A stretch of 64,000 nucleotides of DNA from Arachis hypogaea (Eukaryota; Streptophyta; Magnoliopsida; Fabales; Fabaceae). Made by a program: the position numbers and the translations under genes. How positions within the stretch are numbered: the first letter of the stretch is position 1; each line of letters opens with the position of its first letter. The stretch spans positions 95,934,561-95,998,560 of the forward strand of contig NC_092039.1 in assembly GCF_003086295.3 (NCBI RefSeq), given 5' to 3'. The notes beneath the pieces were generated by a model. It saw nothing but the letters and a program-made list of their open reading frames with translations, was not told the origin of the DNA and did no database searches. Shown here one piece after another: positions 1 to 10,327 of the stretch.

Positions 1-61
1 TTCTTTCTTGGTTCCGAGCTTTTTCTCGGACCTCGGATGCTCGAGTACCTCCTTTTTGTTA

Positions 62-271
62 GGTCCGACTTTGTCGTTGGTCGGCCCTTTTAAGTTATTT
101 CTGTAATCTCTTTTTATTTGGCTTTTCGAGCCATTTCAGAGTTACTTTATAACTTTCCCTTTGTCGGGTCCGACTTCGTCGTTGGTCGGCCTTTTTAAGT
201 TATTTTTGTAACCTCTTTTTTATTTGGCTTTTCGAGCCATTTCAGAGTTACTTTATAACTTCTCACATTAA
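62..271. repeat. Tandem repeat, about 105 bp unit, T1 3' UTR
   Basis: Two adjacent copies, starting near 62 and 167, share GGTCCGACTTYGTCGTTGGT and the later segment GGCTTTTCGAGCCATTTCAG. The unit corresponds to the 104 bp array in T2 at 34750-35575. Tandem repeats downstream of integrase are a known trait of Tat-lineage elements. More copies may lie left of the window. Confidence 0.8.
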
Positions 272-548
272 TTTGAACCTCGTCGCTTTATCTTTGCCGA
301 CCTTGTATGGTCTCTTGGCAAATGATTTTTTGCGTTTTGCCGAGCATAAATTAATGCGCCTTGGTGGGGTACTTTCTAGGATTTGCTTCATCATGAGGAA
401 GAGAAAATAGAGAAATTTGATTAGTATTAAAAAAGAAAGAGTATTTACAGAGTGTTTACCCTTTGACTAGGTCGGGTATCCTACTTAACCGGGTGTCTCA
501 TTAAAAAACCCTTGTAGGGAAAAAGAGTACACCTCGGGTTAAGTTTTT
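272..548 (-). other. T1 3' UTR proximal to integrase stop
   Basis: Non-coding stretch between the integrase stop (549-551) and the tandem repeats. I see no ORF, primer site or LTR end. The block near 490-545 (TCATTAAAAAACCCTTGTAG) has a counterpart in T2 near 35876-35900, so it is a conserved part of the family's 3' UTR. Confidence 0.6.
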
Positions 549-1780
549 CTAGCTGTAGTACCGTCTTAGATTACAGGCGTGCCAGGCCCTGGGCATCTCA
601 TTGCCTTCTAGGTTGGATATTTTGTAGTAGCCTGTCCCTAGGACTTCTGTTACCTTGTAGGGCCCTTTCCAATTTGCGGCTAGCTTTCCTTCTCCCGACT
701 TTTGTGTTCCGATGTCATTTCGGATTAGAATCAGGTCGTGAATGGAGAAACTTCGCTTTATTACCTTTTGATTGTATCTGAGGGCCGTTCGCCGTTTTAA
801 GGCTTCTTCTTGGATTCGGGCTCTTTCTCGGACCTCGGGGAGGAGGTCGAGTTCTTCCCTTTGTGCCTGTGGGTTGCCTCCTTCGTTGTAGAAGATGACT
901 CTGGGCGACCCTTCATCTATTTCGATAGGAATCATTGCCTCCATCCCGTAAGCTAGTCGGAATGGGGATTCTCCCGTTGTGGAGTGCGGGGTTGTCCGAT
1001 ATGCCCATAGTACCTGGGGGAGTTCTTCGGCCCATGCCCGTTTGGCCTCTTGGAGTCTTCATTTTAACCCGGCCAAGATGACTTTATTTGCAGCCTCTGC
1101 TTGTCCATTGGCTTGTGGGTGCTCGACTGATGTGAATTGCTGTTTGATCTTTAGTTCGGCCACCAAGTTCTGAAAACTTGTGTCCGTGAACTGTGTTCCA
1201 TTGTCTGTTGTGATGGAGTACGGGACTCCGAACCTCGTGACAATGTTTTTGTATAGGAATTTGCGGCTTTTCTGAGCCGTAATGGTGGCTAAGGGCTCGG
1301 CTTCGATCCATTTTGTAAAGTAGTCGACCCCTACTATGAGGTATTTGACTTGCCCCGGTCCTTGTGGGAACGGGCCAAGTAGGTCAAGTCCCCATTTTGC
1401 GAAGGGCCATGGTGCGGTGATGCTGATAAGGTCTTCTGGTGGTGCCTTGTGGAAATTGGCGTGTTTTTGGCAGGGGGGCATATTTTCACGAATTCCGTTG
1501 CGTCTTTCTGCAAGGTCGGCCAGTAGAAGCCGGCTCGGACTACCTTTTTAGATAATGCCCGAGCTCCGAGATGGTTCCCGCACATGCCTCCGTGGACTTC
1601 TTCGAGGACGTTCTTTGTTTCTGAGGTCGGGACGCACCGAAGGAGGGGATTTGTGAATCCTCTTCTGTATAATACACCGTGAATTAGTGTATAATTTTGG
1701 GCATCTTTCGTGAGTCCTTTAGCTCCCTTTCTTTCGGCGGGAAGAGTTCCCGACTTCAGGTAGCTGAGTATGGGGGTCAT
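549..1780 (-). pseudogene. T1 integrase (broken)
   Basis: Integrase joins element cDNA into chromosomal DNA. The N-terminal HHCC zinc domain (about 1480-1610) reads HGGMCGNH then a damaged cysteine pair. The core follows with VDYFTKW, TDNGTQF and QAEAANK holding the D, D, E catalytic residues (about 1060-1370). A C-terminal GPY/F-like domain (WKGPYKV) lies near 660. No chromodomain is visible, as expected for Tat. Damage: six G instead of the expected seven at 1473-1478 shifts the frame inside the zinc domain, and a TGA replaces a conserved Trp codon at 1059-1061. Both were judged against T2, which reads through. The normal stop is 549-551. It is continuous with the RT part upstream. Confidence 0.88.
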
Positions 1781-3440
1781 CTATCCTTGCTGTTGGTTGG
1801 ATATATTCAGCGTTTCTTCCTCTCTTAGCACGGAGGGGGATTGTAAAGTTTCCTGGAGGAGACTTCTGTTGTTGCCTCCAGGCTTGGTGCTGGCGAGCTT
1901 TGAGAGGGCGTCTGCCCGGGCGTTTTGTTCCCGAGGTATGTGCTGGATTTGTATTTCTAAAAAGTGGCGTAATTGTGCCTGTGTTTGATCCAGGTATTTT
2001 TTCATAGTTGGGTCTTTGGCCTGGTAGCTTCCATTTACTTGAGATGTGACGACCTGGGAGTCGCTGAAGATCGTGATTCTCTGGGCTCCGACCTCTTCGG
2101 CTAGCTTTAGACCTGCTAGTAGGGCCTCGTATTCGGCTTGGTTGTTCGAGGCCTGGAACTCGAATTTTAGGGATAGTTCTATCCGTGTTCCTTGGTCGCT
2201 TTCGAGTATAACCCCGGCTCCGCTTCCTGTTTTGTTTGAGGACCCGTCGACATACAGATTCCACGAGAGTGGGGTTCCAGGGGTCTCAGTATATTCTGCG
2301 ATGAAGTCGGCTAGGTACTGAGATTTTATGGCAGTCCGGGCTTCGTAGTGGAGGTCGAACTCGGACAGTTCCACCGCCCATTGTAGTATTCGTCCTGCCA
2401 GGTCTGTTTTTTGCAGGATGTGTCTCATGGGTTGGTTTGTCCGGACTTTGATGGTGTGGGCTTGAAAGTAGGGACGGAGCCTCCGAGCTGTGAATATTAG
2501 GGCGTAGGCAAATTTTTCTATTTTCTGATAGTTTAATTCGGCCCCTTGCAGTGCCTTGCTCACAAAGTATACGGGGTGTTGTCCTTGGTCATTTTCCCGT
2601 ATTAATGCTGAAGCGACTGCCCGATGTCCGACCGAGAGGTATAATACGAGCTCTTCCCCTTTTAAAGGTCGGGTTAGGATTGGTGGCTGCCCGAGGAATT
2701 CCTTGAATTCTTGAAAGGCTTTTTCGCACTCCGGGGTCCATGAGAAGGGTTTCCCTTTCTTTAGGAGTGAGTAGAGAGGTAATGATTTTATCGCTGATCC
2801 TGCCAAAAATCTTGATAGGGCGGCCAGCCTTCCATTCAGCTGTTGTACTTCTTTGACACAGGTCGGGCTTTTCATATTGAGTATCGCTTGGCATTTGTCC
2901 GGGTTTGCTTCGATGCCCCTTTGAGTCAACATGAAGCCTAAGAATTTTCCGGCTTCTGCGGCGAAGGTGCACTTTGTCGGGTTGAGTCTCATGTTGTGTT
3001 TTCTGAGGGTGCCGAAGACACTGGTGAGGTCGGTCAGCAAGTTTCCGTCTTCTTGTGTCTTTACCAGCATGTCGTCGACGTACACCTCTAGTTGTAGTCC
3101 GATGTGCTCTGAGAACACTTTGTTCATTAGCCTCTGGTAGGTTGCCCCTGCGTTCTTCAGCCCGAAGGGCATTACTACGTAGCAGTAGTTTGCCCTTGGG
3201 GTTATGAACGAGGTTTTTTCTTGGTCGGGTCCGTACATCGGGATTTGGTTGTATCCCGAGTATGCATCCATGAAGGAGAGATATCTGTAGCCTGAGGCTG
3301 CGTCGACTAAGGCGTCGATGTTTGGTAGTGGATATGGGTCTTTGGGGCAGGCTTTGTTGAGATCCGTGTAGTCGACGCACATCCTCCATTTTCCATTGGG
3401 CTTTTTTACCAGGACCACGTTTGCGAGCCATAGGGGGTAT
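1781..3440 (-). pseudogene. T1 reverse transcriptase, RNase H and second (archaeal-like) RNase H
   Basis: RT copies element RNA into DNA. Visible motifs: DYTDLNKACPKDPYPLP, the first catalytic Asp in FMDAYSGYNQI (about 3270), and the active site YVDDML (3064-3087). The connection and first RNase H follow, with VYFVSKALQGAELNYQKIEK (about 2540). A second RNase H starts at YVDGSSNKTGSGAG (about 2240) and continues through NNQAEYEALLAGL, SDSQVV and ENARADALSK-type motifs to about 1890. That extra domain marks the Tat lineage. Its reading frame differs from Gag-protease because of one extra A in a run at about 3440-3444. A TGG-to-TAG stop at 1781-1783 separates it from integrase; T2 keeps Trp there. 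Confidence 0.9.
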
Positions 3441-5732
3441 TTTTACTTCCCTAATGAACCCTGCATCTAGTAATGCTTGTACTTGTTCTTCTATTGCTTG
3501 CACGCGCTCAGGCCCGAGTTTCCGGCGTCTTTGTTGGACAGGTCTGGACCCCGGGTATACTGATAGCTTATGGCACATCAGGTCGGGGCTTATGCCTGGC
3601 ATGTCGGAGGCTTTCCAGGCGAAGAGGTCGGAATTCTCTTTTAAGAGGGTTATGAGTTCCTCTTTTAGGCCTGCTTCGAGGTTCGCTCCTACGTTTGTTA
3701 TTTTTTCAGGTGTGTTCCCGATTTGGATTTTTTCGGTTTCTCCCTCTGGTTGTGGCCGGAGGTCTTCTCGGGTTTGAACTCGTCCGAGTTCTATTGTATT
3801 GACCTCTTTCCCTTTTAGGCTCAGGCTTTCGTTGTAGCATCGCCGTGCTAGTTTTTGGTCGCCTTTTAGGGTAGCGATTCCCTTTGTGCTAGGGAACTTC
3901 ATACAGAGGTGTGGGGTTGAGACTATAGCTGCTAGTCTGTTTAGGGTTGGTCGCCCAATGAGGGCATTGTATGCTGAAATGACGTCGACTATAATGTAGT
4001 CGATGCTTAATGTTCTAGATTGTTCGCCTCTTCCAAAGGTAGTATGTAGCGAGATGTATCCTAAGGGATGGATCGGGGTGTCCCCTAGTCCAAATAAGTC
4101 GGTGGGATAGGCCTTTAGCTCTTTTTCTTCAAGTCCGAGTTTGTCGAAGGCTGTTTTGAACAGGATATCTGCTGAGCTTCCCTGGTCAATCAGGGTTCGA
4201 TGTAGGTTGGCGTTTGCTAGGATGATGGTGATTACCATTGGATCGTCGTGCCCGGGTATTACCCCTTGAGCATCTTCTCGGGTAAACGAGATAGTAGGTA
4301 ATTCGGGCAGGGGGCTGTCTTCTCGGACATGATAGACGTCTTTGAGGTGTCTTTTTTGCGAGGATCTGGATGTTCCTCCGCCTGCAAAACCTCCATTTAT
4401 CATGTGAACGTGCCTTTCAGGGGTTCGCGGGGTTTGCTCAGCCCGATCTTCATTGTCTCCCCTCCTTCTCTTTTTGGTCTCTTCTCCCTTCTCTGCTATG
4501 TATCTGTCGAGTTTTCCTTCTCTGACTAGCCTTTCTATAACATTTTTTAGGTCGTGACAGTCGTTAGTAGAATGACCGTAGAGCTTGTGGTATTCACAGT
4601 ATTCGGACCGATCTCTCCCTGCTCTCTTGTGTTTTAGAGGTCGGGGCGGTGGGATTTTTTCGGTGTGGCATACTTCTCTGTAGACGTCTACCAGGGAAAC
4701 TCGGAGGGGAGTGTAGCTGTGGTACTTCCGTGGCTTGTCCGAGTTGGATTCTTCTTTCTTTTTCTGTTCCCGATCTCGATCTCGGAGTGGGTAGGTTGAT
4801 TCCTTCCTAGAAGAGTCTCTTAGCTCGGAGGTTTCCTCCATGTTAATATATTTTTCTGCTCGCTCCTGCACCTCGTATAGGGAGGTCGGGTATCGTTTGG
4901 ATAGGGATTGGCTAAATGGTCCTTCTTTTAGGCCGTTTGCCAGTCCCATGATGGCCGCTTCTGTGGGCAAGTGTTGTATGTCCAGGCAGGCTTTGTTGAA
5001 TCGCTCCATGTACTCTCGGAGAGTTTCTTGGTTACCTTGTTTGATCCCGAGTAGACTGGGGGCATGTTTTGCCTTGTCCTTTTGAATGGAGAATCTTGTT
5101 AGGAATTTTTTGGTTAGGTCCTCAAAGCTGGAGATTGATCCTGGTGGCAGGTTGTCGAACCACTTCATGGCTGATTTGGTGAGAGTGGTGGGGAAGGCTT
5201 TGCACCGAATCGCGTCGGAGGCGTCGACTAGGTACATTCTGCTTCTGAAGTTGCTGAGGTGGTGTCTTGGATCGGTGGTGCCGTCGTAGAGATCCATATC
5301 GGGTGGTTTAAAGTTTCGCGGTACCTTCTCCTTCATGATCTCTTGCGTGAAGGGATCATGGTTGCCTTCGGGGGTGGGGCCGCGGTCTGACCGATCTTTC
5401 AGGTTGGCCTCTATTTTCCGCAGTTTTTCTTCTAATTCTCTGCGCTTGCGAGCTTCCCTTCTCAGATCTTGTTCAGTTTCTTTTTGCTTCTTTATGTCCT
5501 CTTCGAGTTGTTTTAGTCGGTTTTGTTGTGCCCGGACTGCTTCTAGAATTTCCGAGCTCTTTTCTTTTTCGGGATTTCGTGGATCTTTGTTTGGGAGTGA
5601 CGTCTTTGGGCGATTCTGTTTGTTTCCTCCTGGAGTGCGTGGTGATAGAGGGCTGTCCGGTCGTTCGCCGGCGTCAACTTCCTCTTCTTGTTCTGATGTA
5701 GCGTGGTTATTGTTGGGAGGGTCGTTCGCCAT
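3441..5732 (-). pseudogene. T1 Gag and aspartic protease
   Basis: Gag packages element RNA and the protease matures the polyprotein. The start at 5732 (MANDPPNNN) is chosen because it is the first ATG after the primer site, only 22 nt away, and T2 starts at the same place. The N-terminus (to about residue 120) is charged and coiled-coil-like. The retrotransposon Gag domain follows, about residues 140-300 (TKSAMKWFDNLPPGSISSFE). A zinc-knuckle-like CEYHKLYGHSTNDC lies near residue 380. The protease active site is near 4180-4195 and reads LIDQGSSADIL, so DQG instead of the usual DT/SG; T2 and T3 have the same. The frame stays open to the one-base shift at about 3441. Confidence 0.88.
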
Positions 5733-5754
5733 GGCAAAGGGATGACTTCCAGGT

Positions 5755-5771
5755 CCCCGGCAACGGCGCCA
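5755..5771 (-). other. T1 primer-binding site, tRNA-Asp
   Basis: On the plus strand this reads CCCCGGCAACGGCGCCA, which I recognise as the 3' end of plant tRNA-Asp including CCA. The element RNA therefore pairs with tRNA-Asp over at least 17 nt. It lies one base from the LTR end. Confidence 0.9.
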
Positions 5772-5772
5772 A

Positions 5773-6220
5773 TGTTCCGAGGGTTACCTGAAACGTGTAG
5801 CTCGGTCGTCTGGCAAGACCCGAGGTGAGGGTGCTGTGACCCGAGCTTGATGTGCCGAGCGACTGGTGGTTGTACCTGCAATGACACTCCGATGCTTAAG
5901 TTAGCATGGGTCCAAGCAGATATCGAGTAGAATTAGAGTATGAGTTATACCTGGGTGCTCCAGTGTATTTATAGTAGTTGGTCGTGATCTTCCCTGGATA
6001 AGATATTCTTATCTTATCTTATCTTTTGGGAGTTTTATCCCTATCTTTGTGGAACCGCCTTTCCTAGGCCTTTTCGGCCTTTAGGTTTTGGGCTTCGTTC
6101 CTTTTCGATGGGCCTTCTTAGCTTATTTGTCCGAGGTCCGACCTCAGGCGTGGGCCTTGGGACGAGGTCGGACCTTCTATGATCTTACCGAGTTTGGGGA
6201 GCTCGGTCAGGGTATGAACA
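5773..6220 (-). repeat. T1 5' LTR (448 bp)
   Basis: Bounded by TGTTC at 5773 and GAACA at 6220, a perfect inverted end pair, next to the primer site on one side and F1 sequence on the other. It is related to the 536 bp LTR of T2: both share TGCTTAAGTTAGCA and GAGTATGAGTTATACCTGGG. Confidence 0.9.
5966..5973 (-). promoter_or_regulatory. T1 LTR TATA box
   Basis: TATAAATA on the minus strand, about 195 bp upstream of the primer site, conserved in the T2 LTR at 41701-41708. This is the likely core promoter for the genomic RNA. Confidence 0.6.
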
Positions 6221-6537
6221 GTGTCTATGCCTTAAAGTTATGAATGTCCTATGAATCCATCACCTTTCTTAAATGAAAACTGTTTTTATTACAAAAGAAC
6301 AAGAAGTACATGGTTTCGAATTCATCCTTAAAACTAGCTTAATTATTTTGATGTGGTGACAATACTTTTTGTTTTCTGAATGTATGCTTGAACAGTGCAT
6401 ATGTCTTTTGAATTTGTTGTTCGTGAATGTTAAAATTGTTGGCTCTTGAAAGAATGATGAAAAAGGAGACATGTTACTAAGGATCTGAAAAATCATAAAA
6501 ATGATTCTTGAAGCAAGAAAAAGCAGTGAATACAAAG

Positions 6538-6604
6538 AAAAAAAAGAGAGTATATGCAAAAAAAAAAAAGAGAGAAAAGAAAAAAAGAAAAAAATAATAA
6601 TAAT
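6538..6604. repeat. A/G-rich low-complexity tract
   Basis: Runs of A with GAGAG and an AATAATAAT end, in the F1 3' UTR. F5 has the complementary T/C tract at about 44245-44300, so the tract is inherited with the family. Confidence 0.7.
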
Positions 6605-6693
6605 GAAGTTGTGATCCAAGGCAAAAAGAGTGTGCTTAAGAACCCTGGACACCTCTAATTGGGGACTCTAGCAAACCTGAGTCACAATCTGGA

Positions 6694-8097
6694 ACTACAA
6701 AAGTGGATTTTCTAGAGCTACAGAAGCCCAATTGGCGTGCTCTCAACGGCGTTGGAAAGTAGACATCCTGGGCTTTCCAGCAATGTATAATAGTCCAGAC
6801 TTTGCCCGAGATTTGATGGCCCAAACTGGCGTTCCAAATCAGCTCAAAACTGCCCGGCGTTAAACGCCGGAACTGGCACAAGAATGGGAGTTAAACGCCC
6901 AAACTGGCATAAAAGCTGGCGTTTAACTCCAAGAAAAGTCTCTACACATGAAAGCTTCAATGCTCAGCCCAAGCACACACCAAGTGGGCCCGGAAGTGGA
7001 TTTTTATGTAATTTACTCATCTTTGTAAACCCTAGGCTACTAGTTCTCTACAAATAGGACCTTTTGCTATTGTATTTGATATCTTTTGATCACTTTAGAT
7101 CTTAGATCAGATCTTGGTTCTTCTGGTTCCTTCTCTAGGGCCGAAGCCAATGATCACTATTATCACTTATGTATTTTCAACGGTGGAGTTTCTACACACC
7201 ATAGATTAAGCTGTGGAGCTCTGCTGTACCTCGAGTATTAATGCAATTACTATTGTTCTTCTATTCAATTCAGCTTGTTCTTATTCCAAGATATTCATTC
7301 GCACTCAAGAACTTGATGAATGTGATGATTATGTGACACTCATCATCATTCTCAACTATGAACACGTGCCTGACAACCACTCCCGTTCTACAAGTAAACA
7401 AGGCTTGAATGTTTATCTCTTGGATTCCTTAATCGGAATCTTCGTGGTATAAGCTAGAACTGATGGCGGTATTCAAGAGAATCTGGAAGGTCTAAACCTT
7501 GTCTGTGGTATTCTGAGTAGGATTCAATGATTGAATGACTGTGACGAGCTTCAAACTCCTGAAGGTTGGGCGTTAGTGACAGACGCAAAAGAATCACTGG
7601 ATTCTATTCCAACCTGATTGAGAACCGACAGATGATTAGCCGTGCCGTGATAGGGTGCGTTGAACATTTTCACTGAAAGGATGGAAGGTAGCCACTGACA
7701 ACGGTGAAACCCTACATACAGCTTGCCATGGAAAGGAGTAAGAAGGATTGGATGAAGACAGTAGAAAAGCAGAGAGACGGAAGGGACAAAGCATCTCCAA
7801 ACGCTTATCTGAAATTCTCACCAATGAATTACATAAGTATCTCTATCTCTATCTTTATGCTTTATTAATACATCATCCATAACCATTTGAGTTTGCCTGA
7901 CTAAGATTTACAAGGTGACCATAGCTTGCTTCATACCAACAATCTCCGTGGGATCGACCCTTACTCGCGTAAGGTTTATTACTTGGACGACCCAGTGCAC
8001 TTGCTGGTTAGTTGTGCGAAGTTGTGATAAAGAGTTGAGATTACAATTGTGCGTACCATGTTGATGGCGCCATTGATGATCACAATTTCGTGCACCA
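6694..8097 (+). repeat. F1 3' LTR, 5'-truncated
   Basis: The LTR body starts inside U3 at about 6700 (GTGGATTTTCTAGAGCTACA) and lacks the family start TGATGAGCGG. Compared with F3, about 600 bp covering the end of the internal region, the polypurine tract and the first part of U3 are deleted. Palindromic GGCGTTTAACTCC/GGCGTTAAACGCC motifs lie at about 6855-6930. The end at 8097 is intact. Confidence 0.8.
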
Positions 8098-9313
8098 ACT
8101 TGTTTGAATATGAGGTTGGGAATGGTCCCATGAAATCGATTCCCCACACATCAAACAGTTCCAGTTCCAAGATAAAATTTTGTGGCATCTCATTTCTTTT
8201 GGGCAAGTTTCCAGATCTTTGGCATTCATTGTAGCTCTTTACTAGTTCTTTGGCATCCTTAAAAAGGGTAGGCCAAAAGAATTCGCTTTGTAACACTTTT
8301 GCTACAGTTCTGTCCCCTCCAAAATGGCCTCCATAGCATGAGCTGTGGCAATTCCATAGGACCTCTCGTCCTTCTTCTTTCGAGACACATCTTCTAAGGA
8401 TTCCATCTGAACAATTCTTGAAGAGATATGGCTCATCCCAAACAAAATATTTAGCATCATTTATGAGCTTTCTTTTTTGATGTTTATTGATCCCTGGAGG
8501 TAGGGCCCCGGTTGCCTTGAAGTTGGCAATGTCTGCAAACCATGGTGCTTTGTGAATTGTCATCAATTGCTCATCAGGGAAGAGCTCGTTCACACTTGTA
8601 TCATGTGTTCCACCTTCCTTATGACGGATTCTGGATAAGTGATCTGCTACCTTGTTCTCCACTCCTTTCTTGTCTCTGATTTCAATATTGAATTCCTGCA
8701 ACAATAAGATCCATCTTATTAGTCTTGGTTTTGATTCTTGTTTGGCAAATAAATATTTAAGTGCTATGTGATCTGTGAAAACAATCACTTTAGCACCAAT
8801 AAGATATGATCTAAACTTGTCACATGCAAAAACTATTGCTAGCAACTCCTTTTCAGTAGTGGTATAGTTTCTTTGAGAATCATTGAGGACTTTGCTAGCA
8901 TAGTATATCACATGGACTAAGTTATCTTTCCTCTGCCCTAACACGGCCCCAAGTGCAAAATCAGATGCATCACACATCAATTCAAAGGGTAAGTTCCAAT
9001 CAGGTGGGGAAATGATAAGAGCAGAGGACAATTTCTTTTTCAAGTTTTCAAATGCTAGCATGCATTTCTCATCAAAATTAAATGGTGTATCAGACATTAG
9101 GAGATTGCTTAAGGGCTTGGCTATCTTTGAAAAATCTTTAATAAACCTTCTATAAAAGCCAGCATGCCCCAAAAAACTCCTAATTGCCTTGACATCACTG
9201 GGTGGAGGTAACTTTTCAATTAGCTCCACCTTAGCTCTGTCTACCTCAATGCCTTGATTAGAAACTTTATGGCCAAGAACTATTCCCTCTGTCACCATGA
9301 AGTGACATTTTTC
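8098..9313 (-). pseudogene. A1 RNase H and integrase, cut by F1
   Basis: Continues the RT frame after a stop. RNase H motifs: [15 protein letters not shown] (about 8960), the TEKELLA region, [10 protein letters not shown] and the [10 protein letters not shown] end. A short linker leads to the integrase zinc domain, where the second histidine part reads [10 protein letters not shown] and the cysteine pair is damaged: YNECQRSGN has Tyr where the family has Cys. The integrase core begins with [11 protein letters not shown], which holds the first catalytic Asp, and is then interrupted at 8098 by the end of F1. The other two catalytic residues are off-window. Athila lineage follows from RT and Gag similarity. 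Confidence 0.85.
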
Positions 9314-10327
9314 TCAGTTCAAGACTAAGTTGGTTTCTTGACATCTTTTCAATACCAAGGCAAGATGAGTTAGGCAATTAGGGAGGGAATCTCCAAATAC
9401 TGAGAAGTCATCCATGAAAACTTCAATGAACTTCTCTATCATATCTGAAAAGATGGAGAGCATGCAGCGTTGGAAAGTTGCGGGTGCATTACATAGCCCG
9501 AATGGCATGCGCCTATAGGCAAACACTCCATATGGGCAAGTGAATGATGTCTTCTCTTGGTCTCTTGGATCAACCACTATTTGGTTATATCCTGAATAAC
9601 CATCTAGAAAACAATAATATGCATGTCCCGCAAGTCTTTCCAACATTTGATCCATGAAGGGAAGTGGTAAATGATATTTTCTTGTGGCCTCATTAAGCTT
9701 CCTGTAGTCAATACACATTCTCCAGCCTGTAATGGTTCTTGTAGGGATTAGCTCATTCCTTTCGTTGGGCACCACAGTGATTCCTCCCTTTTTGGGAACC
9801 ACCTGAACTGGACTGACCCATTGGCTGTCTGAGATTGGATAGATTACTCCTCCCTGCCACAACTTCATGACTTCTTTCTGCACTACTTCTTTCATTGCTG
9901 GATTTAACCTTCTTTGGGGCTGAATGGAAGGTTTGGCACCTTCTTCTAGGAGTATCTTATGCATGCATATGGCTGAACTAATTCCCTTCAAGTCAGTAAG
10001 TGTCCATCCAATGGCATCCTTATGCCTTCGTAAGACTTGAAGCAACTCTTCCTCTTGTTCTTGGCTGAGAGATGAATTTATTATTACTGGATAGCTTTTA
10101 TTTTCTCCCAAGTATGCATACTTGAGAGTGGTTGGCAGTGCTTTAAGCTCTAATTTGGGTGCTTCTTTTCTTTCTTCCTTCTCTTCTAGCCCACCTTGAA
10201 CATGTATTTCAGCGGCTGCAGCTTCTTCGCTTGTTGCTAACTCCTCTTCTGTTGATGCTTCAAGCTCTTCTTCAAGAGTTTCTTGTACCAAAGCTTCTAC
10301 TGAGTCCAACCTCATACATTCTCCCAA
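9314..10327 (-). pseudogene. A1 reverse transcriptase
   Basis: Motifs in order: WRMCIDYRKLNEATRKYHLP, DGYSGYNQI with the first catalytic Asp, RRMPFGLCNAPATFQ and the active site FMDDFSVFGDS (about 9400-9420), a form typical of Athila RT. The frame ends at a TGA (9314-9316) inside the motif that family members read as LNWEKCHFMV, so a Trp codon was lost. The N-terminal 100 residues are acidic and link protease to RT. This frame overlaps the end of the protease frame by 16 bp, so a frameshift lies between protease and RT, either programmed or degenerative. Confidence 0.85.

Larger units (their letters stand above)
1..6220 (-). mobile_element. T1: Tat-lineage Ty3/gypsy LTR retrotransposon, 3' LTR outside window
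   Basis: Minus-strand element with 5' LTR (5773-6220), tRNA-Asp primer site, Gag-protease-RT-RNase H-second RNase H-integrase, then a 3' UTR with tandem repeats. The second RNase H between the first one and integrase is the known hallmark of the Tat lineage. Its 3' LTR lies left of the window. It is inserted in F1: the five bases after the LTR, GTGTC (6221-6225), are the expected target duplication, but the partner copy is not in view. The coding region carries two frameshifts and two stops, so the copy is dead unless these are sequence errors. Confidence 0.9.
6221..8097 (+). mobile_element. F1: FIDEL/Feral-like element, 3' fragment
   Basis: Bases 6221-6693 match the 3' UTR of F3 (from about 26080) and F5 (minus strand, about 44180-44590). 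They are followed without the usual polypurine tract or LTR start by an LTR body that ends in CACAATTTCGTGCACCA at 8097. The left side was split by T1. The right side joins A1 integrase, with the next five bases ACTTG as candidate target duplication. The rest of F1 is left of the window. Confidence 0.85.

Noticed and set aside
2046..5745. Several plus-strand ORFs opposite T1 Gag and pol
   Set aside because: Antisense shadows of the GC-richer coding strand. The minus strand carries the recognisable domains.
5755..5771. tRNA-Asp gene fragment
   Set aside because: Only the last 17-18 nt of the tRNA match, and always beside an LTR end. These are primer-binding sites, and no cloverleaf is present.
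7213..7452. 79-codon ORF on the plus strand, also seen in F5 LTRs
   Set aside because: Lies in the LTR body of the F group, with no domain, and the frame is broken or altered in other LTR copies.
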